Shown here: positions 1 to 6,887 of the stretch, piece by piece
Layout of the letters: each line of letters begins with the position of its first letter
How positions within the stretch are numbered: the stretch's first letter is position 1
From: an uncultured Clostridium sp.
GTDB taxonomy: Bacteria > Bacillota > Clostridia > Oscillospirales > Acutalibacteraceae
Direction of reading: 5' to 3'
Length of the DNA stretch: 8,658 nucleotides
NCBI GenBank assembly: GCA_958422185.1
Contig: CATZNW010000036.1
Coordinates: forward strand, 1 to 8,658
Made by a program: the position numbers and the translations under genes
The notes under the pieces: model-generated
What the model saw: only the letters and a program-made list of their open reading frames with translations
Databases searched by the model: none
Told to the model about the DNA's origin: nothing

Positions 1-18
1 AACTAAATATAAGACAAT

Positions 19-71
19 AAAAAAACGCCTTTTCCTGCGTCTTCAAAGACCTAACGACGCGGATTCAGGCG
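19..71 (-). terminator. Intrinsic terminator of the left-edge RNA
   Basis: On the minus strand a hairpin is formed by CGCCU (71-67) with AGGCG (30-26), UCC (63-61) with GGA (35-33) and GCGUC (60-56) with GACGC (41-37), with one bulged base (36). It is followed directly by seven U (25-19). The 14-base terminal loop can also fold as GUCU-UUGA-AGAC, an alternative inner hairpin. Because the terminator comes so soon after the promoter, the RNA is short unless termination is regulated. Confidence 0.65.
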
Positions 72-107
72 ACAGCCTCTGCCCGGTGGCAGACATATTA
101 TTCTTGC
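19..107 (-). ncRNA. Unassigned short structured RNA (sRNA or attenuated leader)
   Basis: About 89 nucleotides lie between a strong minus-strand promoter and an intrinsic terminator. Two structures are visible. The first is a 5' hairpin with 6-bp arms UCUGCC/GGCAGA and loop ACCG (78-93). The second is a long 3' hairpin built from CGCCU/AGGCG, UCC/GGA and GCGUC/GACGC (26-71), followed by seven U. A small GGC-UGUC-GCC stem (68-77 region) would compete with the base of the terminator, so switching between two folds is possible. A 17-codon frame starting ATG at 96-94 (MSATGQRLSPESASLGL) lies inside but has no ribosome binding site. I could not match it to 6S RNA, SRP RNA, a T-box or a riboswitch class. 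It may be a free small RNA, or an attenuator for a gene beyond the left edge. The boundaries are inferred. Confidence 0.5.
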
Positions 108-113
108 AGTCTG

Positions 114-142
114 ATTATAACACCCTTTGCGCGGTTTTGCAA
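114..142 (-). promoter_or_regulatory. Sigma-A-type promoter for the left-edge RNA
   Basis: Read on the minus strand, a -35 box TTGCAA (137-142) and a perfect -10 box TATAAT (114-119) are separated by exactly 17 bases. This predicts a transcription start near position 107, heading toward the left edge. No gene starts in the about 90 bases downstream; they hold a structured RNA with a terminator instead. The promoter is divergent from the one for the lipoprotein gene at 302. Confidence 0.72.
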
Positions 143-228
143 GCGCCGGGATAAAAACTGCAGAAAAGCACAAAAAAACACAACTGTTTCTTAATTTAAA
201 ATCTTTTATTAAATATTCTGCTGTTGTG

Positions 229-257
229 TTGAAAAATTCGCTGCTATTTTATATAAT
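229..257 (+). promoter_or_regulatory. Sigma-A-type promoter of the lipoprotein gene
   Basis: A -35 box TTGAAA (229-234) and a perfect -10 box TATAAT (252-257) have 17 bases between them, predicting a start near 264 and a leader of about 38 bases. The -35 box overlaps the right arm of an 8-bp inverted repeat, AACACAAC (177-184) and GTTGTGTT (223-230), which could be an operator. The ribosome binding site AAAGGAG (288-294) is 7 bases before the ATG. Confidence 0.72.
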
Positions 258-301
258 ATTTAAAACTTTAATATGGAATCAATATTTAAAGGAGAAAAAA
301 A

Positions 302-898
302 ATGAAAAAAATTGTTGCACTGTTTCTGAGTACGGTTATGATCCTTCTTTGTTTTTCAGGTTGCTCTTCTACCTCGGCGGAAATGACGGAGGAAAATATC
401 ACGGCAACAACAGACGTTGTTTTTACCGCGCTTAAAGAATTCAACACCGACGACCTTGAAACGTATGTAAGCTCCTCCACGCTCAGCTTCATAATGAGCT
501 ATGCAAAAAAACAGGAGCAGTTTGCAGATCTTGGTAAAGCCATGTTTGAAAACCTTACTTATGAAATCACTTCCATAGACACGGCAAATCAGACGATCAC
601 ACTTTCCGTTTCAAACAAGGATCTTGCCCAGGTGGCAGGCGATTTTGCCAACGATCTTATGAGTAACTATTCAACATTCAGCCTTTTAAACAATCTTTCA
701 AGCGACACATGGCTGGACAGCAATCTCGCCATTCTGACCGAGGATATTGCCTCGGCGCCCATGATGAGCCAGCCCGCCGAGATCACCCTCACTATACAGC
801 AGAATGAGGAGAATTTGGTGTTCCAGTTTGATGAAACCGCAGAAAACAGCGTTTCGGGCGGAGCGCTCGGAGCGATAAAGAATGCCATCGGTATATAA
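302..898 (+). CDS. Small predicted lipoprotein of unknown function
   Basis: The product is 198 residues and is predicted to be exported and anchored to the outer face of the membrane. It starts with a lipoprotein signal: MKK, a hydrophobic stretch at about residues 4-18, then the lipobox F-S-G-C with the cysteine at position 21, followed by a short Ser/Thr-rich linker. The mature part (about 178 residues) alternates helical stretches (about 28-45 and 60-82) with strand-like runs such as the segment around 87-104 (YEITSIDTANQTITLSVS). This is compatible with the small NTF2/cystatin-like lipoproteins common in gut Clostridia, but I see no motif that proves it and no catalytic signature. The ATG at 302 is supported by AAAGGAG 7 bases upstream and because the signal peptide begins there. 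The gene is 80 bases upstream of secA in the same direction with no terminator between them, so some read-through into secA is likely. The lipoprotein call is firm; its function is not known. Confidence 0.85.
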   Translation: MKKIVALFLSTVMILLCFSGCSSTSAEMTEENITATTDVVFTALKEFNTDDLETYVSSSTLSFIMSYAKKQEQFADLGKAMFENLTYEITSIDTANQTITLSVSNKDLAQVAGDFANDLMSNYSTFSLLNNLSSDTWLDSNLAILTEDIASAPMMSQPAEITLTIQQNEENLVFQFDETAENSVSGGALGAIKNAIGI

Positions 899-901
899 AG
901 A

Positions 902-930
902 TAGACATTTTTTATAATATATGTTAAAAT
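902..930 (+). promoter_or_regulatory. Probable secA promoter
   Basis: TAGACA (902-907) and TAAAAT (925-930) are separated by 17 bases, each one mismatch from the sigma-A consensus. The predicted start is near 937, giving a leader of about 42 bases. An additional TATAAT at 913-918 has no acceptable -35 box at the right distance. The promoter lies just after the lipoprotein stop, so secA probably has its own transcription in addition to read-through. Confidence 0.55.
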
Positions 931-978
931 GCTTAATTGGATCTGAATTTTAACTAGTGCATTGTTAGAGGTGTAATA

Positions 979-3750
979 ATGGCAAACAAATTTTTGACCG
1001 CCATTTTCGGCGATTATTCAACGAAAGAAGTTAAGCGCGTTTCTAAAACGGCTGACAAGGTGCTTGCCCTGGAAAGCAAATACGAACCGATGAGCGACAA
1101 AGAACTTGTTTCCCAGACTCAGATACTGAAAGACAGGCTTGCCGCCGGAGAAACGCTGGACGATATTCTGCCGGACGCTTATGCCGTTTGCCGCGAAGCG
1201 GCGTGGAGAGTTCTTGGAATGAAGCACTTCCGCGTTCAGGTAATAGGCGGAATCATTCTGCATCAGGGCAGGATCGCGGAGATGAAAACCGGTGAAGGCA
1301 AAACACTTGTTGCCACCCTTCCCGCTTACCTCAACGCGCTTGAGGGCAAAGGCGTTCACATCGTTACGGTAAACGATTACCTTGCAAAGCGTGACTGCGA
1401 ATGGATGGGCAAACTTTACCGCTTTCTTGGCCTTACGGCAGGTCTTATCATTCATGAAAAAAACAATGCCGAAAGGCAGGAGGCATATAACTGCGACATT
1501 ACTTACGGCACAAACAATGAGATGGGATTTGACTATCTTAGGGATAATATGGTGCTCTACAAGGAACAGAAAGTTCAGCGCGGACACAATTTTGCGATCG
1601 TGGACGAGGTGGACTCTATTCTTATAGACGAAGCGCGTACACCGCTTATCATAAGCGGTCGAGGCGAACAGTCCACGGATATGTACCGCCGCGCAAATGA
1701 TTTTGCAAGAACGCTTAAAATGGATAAGGTTGCCCAGATGAACGAGAAGGAAGACACTGAGGAGACCTATGACGGCGATTTCGTTGTTGACGAAAAGGCA
1801 CGCACGGCAACGCTGACCCAAAGCGGCGTTAAAAAGGCGGAAGAATACTTTGGCGTTGACAACCTTATGGATATGGAAAACACCACCCTGCTTCACCATA
1901 TCAACCAGGCGATAAAGGCCATAGGCGTTATGCGCAGGGATATAGACTATGTTGTTAAAGACGGCCAGGTGCTTATCGTAGACGAATTTACAGGACGTAT
2001 CATGCTCGGCAGACGTTATAACGACGGTCTGCACCAGGCGATAGAGGCAAAGGAAGGCGTTAAAGTAGAACACGAGAGCAAAACGCTTGCCACGATCACT
2101 TTCCAAAACTACTTCAGGCTTTATAAAAAACTTTCCGGTATGACGGGTACGGCCTCTACCGAATCTCAGGAATTCAGTGAAATCTACAAGCTTGACGTTG
2201 TTGAGATACCAACCAATAAACCGCTTATCAGAAAGGATTATCCGGACGTTATTTTCCAAACGGAAAGAGCAAAATATAAGCACGTTATAGAGCAGATAAA
2301 GAAATGCCATGAAAAGGGCCAGCCCATACTTGTCGGCACCATCAGCATCGAAAAGAGCGAACTGCTCTCCAAAATGCTTAAGAGAGCCGGTATTCCCCAT
2401 AACGTGCTGAACGCTAAAAACCATGAGCGTGAGGCGGAGATTATTGCCCAGGCGGGCAAACTCGGCGCCGTTACGATTGCCACAAACATGGCGGGCCGTG
2501 GTACGGATATCATACTGGGCGGTAACGCAGAATTCCTTGCCACAGCTGAAATGAGAAAAAAAACGGATTACACGGAGGAGATCATAGCTGAGGCGAAAGG
2601 CTTTGCCGAAACGGATGACGAGCAGATACTTGAGGCAAGAAAAACGTTCCGCGAACTTGAAGATAAATATAAAGAGCAAATTAAAGGCGAGGCGGATAAG
2701 GTCCGCGAAGCCGGCGGTCTGTTCATACTCGGCACGGAACGCCACGATTCCCGCCGAATAGACAATCAGCTCAGAGGACGTTCCGGACGTCAGGGCGATC
2801 CCGGCGCTTCACAGTTCTATCTTTCAACCGAAGATGACTTAATGCGCCTTTTCGGCGGCGAAAGAATGAAAGCGATGATGAGCCGCCTGGCTGTTGACGA
2901 AGATATGCCTATTGAAAGCAAAATGATCTCAAACACCGTTGAATCGTCTCAGAAAAAGGTGGAAGGCAGAAACTTTGCTATCAGAAAGCAGACTCTTCAG
3001 TACGATGACGTTATGAACCGCCAGAGAGAGCTTATCTATAAGCAGCGCGATATGGTGCTTGACGGCATGGATCTTTCCGATAAGATCGTGGATATGCTTG
3101 AATCAAGCATTGACGCCAACGTTCCCGTTTACTGCGCGAAGGACGCACATAAAAAAGACTGGAACCTGAACGGGCTTAAGGAAAAATACCGCGGCTGGCT
3201 GCTTTCAGACGAGGACTGCGATAAACTTGACGATATGAGCGTTGAGGAGATCACGGACTTTCTTAAAGAAACGGGCAATAAAAAGCTTCTGGAAAGGCGC
3301 GAAATGTTCGGCGACGAGATCTATCAGGATCTTTCCCGCAAGATATTGCTGCACAATGTTGACTCGCTTTGGATGGATCATATTGATGCCATGGATAACC
3401 TGAAAGAGGGAATCCATCTGCGCTCGTATGCCCAGCAGGACCCCGTTGTTGCGTTCAGAATGGAATCTTACGATATGTTTGACGAAATGACGGAAACGAT
3501 ACGCGAAAACACAGTTAAGATGATGTTTACAACCGTTGTAAGACGCCGTGAGGACGTTGAAAGGCAGGCAGTTGCAAAGATCACGGCAACCTCGTCTGGC
3601 GGCGATGACAGTGTAAAGAAAGAGCCTGTAAGAAAGGCTAAAAAGGCAGGGCCGAATGACCCGTGCCCCTGCGGCAGCGGCAAAAAGTATAAAAAATGCT
3701 GCGGCTCACCCGAAAAGCTCGCCGAGCAGGCAGCAAAGAACGCGAAATAA
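979..3750 (+). CDS. secA: Protein translocase subunit SecA
   Basis: SecA is the ATPase that pushes unfolded preproteins through the SecYEG channel from the cytosolic face of the membrane. The 923-residue product has the full domain order. The Walker A motif GEGKT is at 105-109 and the DEAD-type Walker B is D-E-V-D at 209-212. TPLIISG (221-227) leads into the preprotein cross-linking domain, and SGMTGT is at 386-391. The second nucleotide-binding domain carries NMAGRGTDI (503-511) and the arginine-finger region GTERH...RGRSGRQGDPG (585-609). The two-helix finger region is around 797-822. A lysine-rich linker (about 876-891) leads to a zinc-binding tail with C896, C898, C907 and C908 (C-x-C-x8-C-C), which binds SecB-like partners or ribosomes in known SecAs. 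A charged, helical insert at about 518-580 makes it longer than the 841-residue B. subtilis protein; such inserts are familiar in Clostridia. The start is supported by AGAGGTG (967-973) 5 bases before the ATG. The gene is intact. The usual neighbours hpf and prfB are not seen here. Confidence 0.98.
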   Translation: MANKFLTAIFGDYSTKEVKRVSKTADKVLALESKYEPMSDKELVSQTQILKDRLAAGETLDDILPDAYAVCREAAWRVLGMKHFRVQVIGGIILHQGRIAEMKTGEGKTLVATLPAYLNALEGKGVHIVTVNDYLAKRDCEWMGKLYRFLGLTAGLIIHEKNNAERQEAYNCDITYGTNNEMGFDYLRDNMVLYKEQKVQRGHNFAIVDEVDSILIDEARTPLIISGRGEQSTDMYRRANDFARTLKMDKVAQMNEKEDTEETYDGDFVVDEKARTATLTQSGVKKAEEYFGVDNLMDMENTTLLHHINQAIKAIGVMRRDIDYVVKDGQVLIVDEFTGRIMLGRRYNDGLHQAIEAKEGVKVEHESKTLATITFQNYFRLYKKLSGMTGTASTESQEFSEIYKLDVVEIPTNKPLIRKDYPDVIFQTERAKYKHVIEQIKKCHEKGQPILVGTISIEKSELLSKMLKRAGIPHNVLNAKNHEREAEIIAQAGKLGAVTIATNMAGRGTDIILGGNAEFLATAEMRKKTDYTEEIIAEAKGFAETDDEQILEARKTFRELEDKYKEQIKGEADKVREAGGLFILGTERHDSRRIDNQLRGRSGRQGDPGASQFYLSTEDDLMRLFGGERMKAMMSRLAVDEDMPIESKMISNTVESSQKKVEGRNFAIRKQTLQYDDVMNRQRELIYKQRDMVLDGMDLSDKIVDMLESSIDANVPVYCAKDAHKKDWNLNGLKEKYRGWLLSDEDCDKLDDMSVEEITDFLKETGNKKLLERREMFGDEIYQDLSRKILLHNVDSLWMDHIDAMDNLKEGIHLRSYAQQDPVVAFRMESYDMFDEMTETIRENTVKMMFTTVVRRREDVERQAVAKITATSSGGDDSVKKEPVRKAKKAGPNDPCPCGSGKKYKKCCGSPEKLAEQAAKNAK

Positions 3751-3799
3751 ATATTAAATATTCTAACTTTCGTAATTCTAAAAATTAATGCTTATAAAA

Positions 3800-3846
3800 A
3801 TCAAAAGGGGCAAGCCGGTTATCGGCTTGCCCCTTTTGATCTTTTT
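3800..3846 (+). terminator. Strong intrinsic terminator after secA
   Basis: This is a perfect 18-bp inverted repeat, ATCAAAAGGGGCAAGCCG (3800-3817) against its complement (3823-3840), with loop GTTAT and then CTTTTT. It begins 49 bases after the secA stop. The run of A before the left arm (3796-3800) supplies a U-tract on the minus strand, so it should also stop transcripts running out of ppdK from the right. Confidence 0.93.
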
Positions 3847-3958
3847 GACCTGATCATTTTATTAACGTACACAAAAATCTTACAGTGCATTTTATGCGCT
3901 TTGACGCATCTACCGCAGCAACAGAAGCAAAGGCATAAATTTTTTCACGTACATATAT

Positions 3959-3994
3959 AAAAACCAGCGCCGCGCTGTTGATTCAGCGCGGCGC
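3959..3994 (-). terminator. Intrinsic terminator of ppdK
   Basis: An 11-bp GC-only-but-two stem, GCGCCGCGCTG (3967-3977) with CAGCGCGGCGC (3984-3994), has a 6-base loop. Read on the minus strand it is followed by UGG and five U (3963-3959). It lies 30 bases beyond the ppdK stop. On the plus strand only a weak ATTTTA tract follows, so it mainly serves ppdK. The roughly 110 bases between this hairpin and the secA terminator hold no gene or clear site. Confidence 0.9.
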
Positions 3995-4024
3995 ATTTTA
4001 ATTCTTCCGTATTTGATTGCTTAA

Positions 4025-6661
4025 TTATTTCTCGCTCTTGATAGCGGCCTGAGCTGCTGCAAGGCGGGCAATCGGTACACGGAACGGTGAGCATGATACA
4101 TAATCAAGGCCGATCTCGTGGCAGAACTCAACTGAGCTCGGGTCACCGCCGTGCTCACCGCAGATACCGCAGTGAAGATCAGGACGGGTTGCCTTGCCGG
4201 CTGCAACAGCCATCTTCATAAGGCTGCCTACGCCTACTGTATCCAGCTTAGCAAACGGATCTGATTCAAAGATCTTGTTGTCATAATAAGACTCAAGGAA
4301 CTTACCTGCGTCGTCACGGCTGAAACCGTAAGTCATTTGGGTAAGGTCGTTTGTGCCGAAGCAGAAGAATTCAGCCTCTTTGGCAATATCGCCTGCTGTA
4401 AGCGCAGCACGCGGGATCTCTATCATTGTGCCGACTTCATACTTCATCTCAACGCCTGCCGCAGCGATCTCCGCGTCAGCAGTTTCAACAACGATATCTT
4501 TAACAAACTTAAGTTCCTTAGCATCGCATGAAAGCGGGATCATGATCTCAGGCTCAATCTTAACGCCTGTTTCCTTGGAAACGTTAATAGCGGCGCGGAT
4601 AACAGCCTTTGTCTGCATCTTTGCGATTTCAGGATAGGTAACTGCAAGACGAAGTCCGCGGTGGCCCATCATCGGGTTGGTCTCGTGAAGTGAATCACAG
4701 ATCTCCTTAAGCTCTTTAACACTTATATTAAGTTCGTCGGCAAGCTCTGCAATTTCTTCATCCTTTGTAGGAACGAACTCATGAAGCGGAGGATCAAGGA
4801 ATCTGATAGTCATCGGAAGACCGTTAAGCTCCTTGTACATTTCCTCAAAATCTCCCTGCTGAAGTGGAAGGATCTCCTCAAGAGCAGCCTCGCGTGACTC
4901 AGCGTCCTTAGCAACGATCATCTTGCGGATGGACTTGATTCTGTCACCCTCAAAGAACATGTGCTCCGTGCGGCAAAGACCGATGCCCTCTGCGCCGAAC
5001 TTAAGGGCCTGGGCAGTATCTCTCGGGTTATCAGCGTTTGTTCTTACTTTCAGTCTGCGATAGCTGTCCGCCCATGCCATAAAGCGTCCGAAATCACCGC
5101 TGATCGAAGCGCTTACAGTTGGGATAGCTTCGCCGTAAATATTACCTGTTGAGCCGTCGATTGAAATATAATCGCCTTCGTTATATCTCTTTCCGCCAAG
5201 CTCAAAATATTTTTCATCTGCGTGCATTGCGATCTCGCCGCAGCCGGATACGCAGCAGGTTCCCATTCCGCGGGCAACAACAGCAGCGTGAGAAGTTGTG
5301 CCGCCGCGAACGGTAAGGATACCCTCTGAGGCAACCATGCCCTCTATATCATCCGGAGAGGTCTCCAAACGAACAAGAACTACCTTTTCGCCTCTGTCTG
5401 CCCATTCTTTAGCGTCAGCAGCGGTGAATACAACTTTACCGCAGGCTGCGCCGGGAGAAGCGGCAATACCCTTGCCGATAGGCGTTGCCGCTTTAAGAGC
5501 AGCAGCGTCAAACTGATCATGAAGGAGTGAATCCAGCTGCTTCGGCTCAACGCGGAGAACAGCCTCTTTCTCGTCGATCATACCCTCGTCAACAAGATCT
5601 ACGGCAACCTTAAGGGCGGCAGCAGCCGTTCTCTTGCCGTTACGGGTCTGAAGCATATAGAGTTTGCCGTTTTCAATGGTGAACTCCATATCCTGCATAT
5701 CTTTATAGTGATTTTCAAGGTTCATTGCGATATCGTGGAACTGAGCGTAAACCTCCGGCATCTCTTCCTGCAGCTTTGAGATTGGGGAAGGAGTGCGGAC
5801 ACCGGCAACAACGTCCTCGCCCTGAGCGTTGATGAGGTACTCACCGTAAAGGCCTTTTTCGCCGGTTGCAGGGTTGCGGGTGAAGGCAACGCCTGTGCCT
5901 GATTTCATATTGAGGTTGCCGAATACCATGGGCTGAACGTTAACAGCCGTGCCCCATGAATACGGAATATCATTCATGCGGCGGTATACATTTGCACGGG
6001 GGTTGTCCCAGGAACGGAATACGGCTTTAACAGCCTCCATCATCTGCTCCTTAGGATCTGTCGGGAAATCAACTCCCTTTTCGCTCTTATAGAACTCTTT
6101 GAAGAGTCTTACAAGCTCTTTCATATCGTCCGTGTCCAGTTCAACGTCGTATGTTACGCCCTTCTTAGCTTTGAGATCATCAATGATCACCTCAAACTTT
6201 TTCTTGGAAAGCTCCATAACAACATCTGAGAACATCTGAATGAAACGGCGGTAAGAATCATAAACGAAACGCGCGAATGAAGGATCCGGATTGCCCTTGA
6301 TAAGGCCCTCTGCAACTTCGTCATTAAGGCCGAGGTTCAGGATCGTATCCATCATGCCGGGCATGGAAGCGCGCGCGCCGGAACGAACGGAAACAAGAAG
6401 CGGGCATTCAGGATCGCCGAATTTCTTTTCGTTGATCTTTTCAATCTTGGCAAGATATTCATAGATCTCAGCCTCGATTTCCGGAGCGATGACCTTGCCG
6501 TCCTCATAATAACGGGTACAGGCTTCGGTGGAGATTGTAAAGCCCTGGGGAACAGGCATTCCGAGTCTTGTCATCTGAGCAAGATTGGCGCCTTTTCCGC
6601 CAAGGAGTTCTCTCATGGTTTCATCGCCCTCTGAGAACAAATAAACATACTTGTGGCTCAT
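4025..6661 (-). CDS. ppdK: Pyruvate, phosphate dikinase
   Basis: The enzyme interconverts pyruvate + ATP + phosphate and phosphoenolpyruvate + AMP + pyrophosphate in the cytosol. In anaerobic Clostridia it serves pyrophosphate-linked glycolysis or gluconeogenesis. The 878-residue length matches the clostridial enzyme. The N-terminal ATP-grasp part begins with LLGGKGANLAQMT (19-31) and has the SVRSGARASMPGMMDT segment (91-106). The central phosphohistidine domain carries GGTTSHAAVVARGMG (453-467), with H458 as the phosphate-carrying histidine. The C-terminal PEP/pyruvate barrel shows GLCRTEHMF (561-569), LDPPLHEF (622-629), MIEIPRA (746-752), GTNDLTQMT (769-777) and GICGEHGGDPSS (832-843), with C834 the likely proton donor. 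The start is supported by GGGAGGT (6672-6678), 10 bases upstream of the ATG. The gene is single, convergent with secA and divergent from glmU. No PDRP- or CcpN-like regulator gene is seen beside it. All key residues are present. Confidence 0.98.
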   Translation of the reverse strand: MSHKYVYLFSEGDETMRELLGGKGANLAQMTRLGMPVPQGFTISTEACTRYYEDGKVIAPEIEAEIYEYLAKIEKINEKKFGDPECPLLVSVRSGARASMPGMMDTILNLGLNDEVAEGLIKGNPDPSFARFVYDSYRRFIQMFSDVVMELSKKKFEVIIDDLKAKKGVTYDVELDTDDMKELVRLFKEFYKSEKGVDFPTDPKEQMMEAVKAVFRSWDNPRANVYRRMNDIPYSWGTAVNVQPMVFGNLNMKSGTGVAFTRNPATGEKGLYGEYLINAQGEDVVAGVRTPSPISKLQEEMPEVYAQFHDIAMNLENHYKDMQDMEFTIENGKLYMLQTRNGKRTAAAALKVAVDLVDEGMIDEKEAVLRVEPKQLDSLLHDQFDAAALKAATPIGKGIAASPGAACGKVVFTAADAKEWADRGEKVVLVRLETSPDDIEGMVASEGILTVRGGTTSHAAVVARGMGTCCVSGCGEIAMHADEKYFELGGKRYNEGDYISIDGSTGNIYGEAIPTVSASISGDFGRFMAWADSYRRLKVRTNADNPRDTAQALKFGAEGIGLCRTEHMFFEGDRIKSIRKMIVAKDAESREAALEEILPLQQGDFEEMYKELNGLPMTIRFLDPPLHEFVPTKDEEIAELADELNISVKELKEICDSLHETNPMMGHRGLRLAVTYPEIAKMQTKAVIRAAINVSKETGVKIEPEIMIPLSCDAKELKFVKDIVVETADAEIAAAGVEMKYEVGTMIEIPRAALTAGDIAKEAEFFCFGTNDLTQMTYGFSRDDAGKFLESYYDNKIFESDPFAKLDTVGVGSLMKMAVAAGKATRPDLHCGICGEHGGDPSSVEFCHEIGLDYVSCSPFRVPIARLAAAQAAIKSEK

Positions 6662-6691
6662 AATAATGAGTACCTCCCATATTTTTTACTA

Positions 6692-6706
6692 ATTACCGGC
6701 GGTAAT
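6692..6706. promoter_or_regulatory. Palindrome in the ppdK leader, candidate operator
   Basis: ATTACCG-G-CGGTAAT is a perfect 7-bp inverted repeat around one central base, between the predicted ppdK start (about 6740) and its ribosome binding site. A related 8-bp palindrome, TACCGGTA (6727-6734), and another copy of CGGTA (6740-6744) lie upstream, so the core TACCG/CGGTA recurs in about 55 bases. This looks like a set of protein-binding half-sites, although pairing in the RNA leader is also possible. No regulator can be named. Confidence 0.45.
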
Positions 6707-6752
6707 ATTATAGGTTTTGAAAAGTTACCGGTATATTGCGGTAGTATTATAT
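6699..6752 (-). repeat. Two 14-base direct repeats, 40 bp apart, at the ppdK promoter
   Basis: GCGGTAATATTATA (6699-6712) and GCGGTAGTATTATA (6739-6752) match at 13 of 14 bases. Read on the minus strand each begins with a perfect -10-like TATAAT followed by a TACCGC core. The upstream copy contains the -10 box of the predicted ppdK promoter. The downstream copy would be a second -10 box, but no good -35 box stands 17 bases before it. The repeat pair may be tandem promoters or a repeated regulator site. Confidence 0.6.
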
Positions 6753-6775
6753 CATATAACAAAATAAAATACAAA
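6747..6775 (-). promoter_or_regulatory. Sigma-A-type ppdK promoter
   Basis: On the minus strand TTGTAT (6770-6775) and a perfect TATAAT (6747-6752) are separated by 17 bases. The predicted start is near 6740, giving a leader of about 79 bases before the ATG that contains the palindromes noted at 6692-6706 and 6727-6734. The position of those elements just downstream of the start suggests repression by roadblock or a leader-based control. Confidence 0.7.
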
Positions 6776-6824
6776 TATTTTTTTATTATGTTGTTATATT
6801 TTCCTAAAATAGTGAAAAATTGTA

Positions 6825-6853
6825 TTGAAATGCGCTTTCTTTTAGTGCATAAT
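6825..6853 (+). promoter_or_regulatory. Probable glmU promoter
   Basis: TTGAAA (6825-6830) and CATAAT (6848-6853) have a 17-base spacer, predicting a start near 6860. A perfect TATAAT (6858-6863), inside the 12-bp palindrome GTATTATAATAC (6854-6865), lies 5 bases further on, but at 17-base spacing its -35 would be the poor CTTTCT. Either could act; the first pair is the better scoring by eye. Confidence 0.45.
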
Positions 6854-6887
6854 GTATTATAATACAGAAAAAAGAGAGGTTTTTCAT

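Noticed and set aside
43..96. A 17-codon leader-peptide frame in the left-edge RNA
   Set aside because: No ribosome binding site precedes the ATG and there is no run of regulatory codons; it is kept only as a remark in the RNA entry.
127..435. A 102-codon plus-strand frame starting before the lipoprotein
   Set aside because: It crosses the lipoprotein promoter and runs out of frame over the signal peptide; there is no ribosome binding site and the product looks like translated AT-rich spacer.
1018..2745. A 575-codon open frame antisense to secA
   Set aside because: It lies wholly inside the well-supported secA gene, has no promoter or ribosome binding site, its translation has no recognisable domain, and long antisense frames arise from the codon bias of the sense gene.
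3847..3958. Possible small RNA or gene between the two terminators
   Set aside because: TTGACC at 3845-3850 has only a weak -10 partner (TACACA), the small inverted repeats (GCAT-TTT-ATGC, ATGCG/CGCAT) are short, and no open frame with a ribosome binding site is present.
6852..6887. Upstream ATG giving a 471-residue GlmU
   Set aside because: The extra 12 residues are not part of the conserved N terminus, no ribosome binding site precedes that ATG, and it overlaps the predicted promoter.
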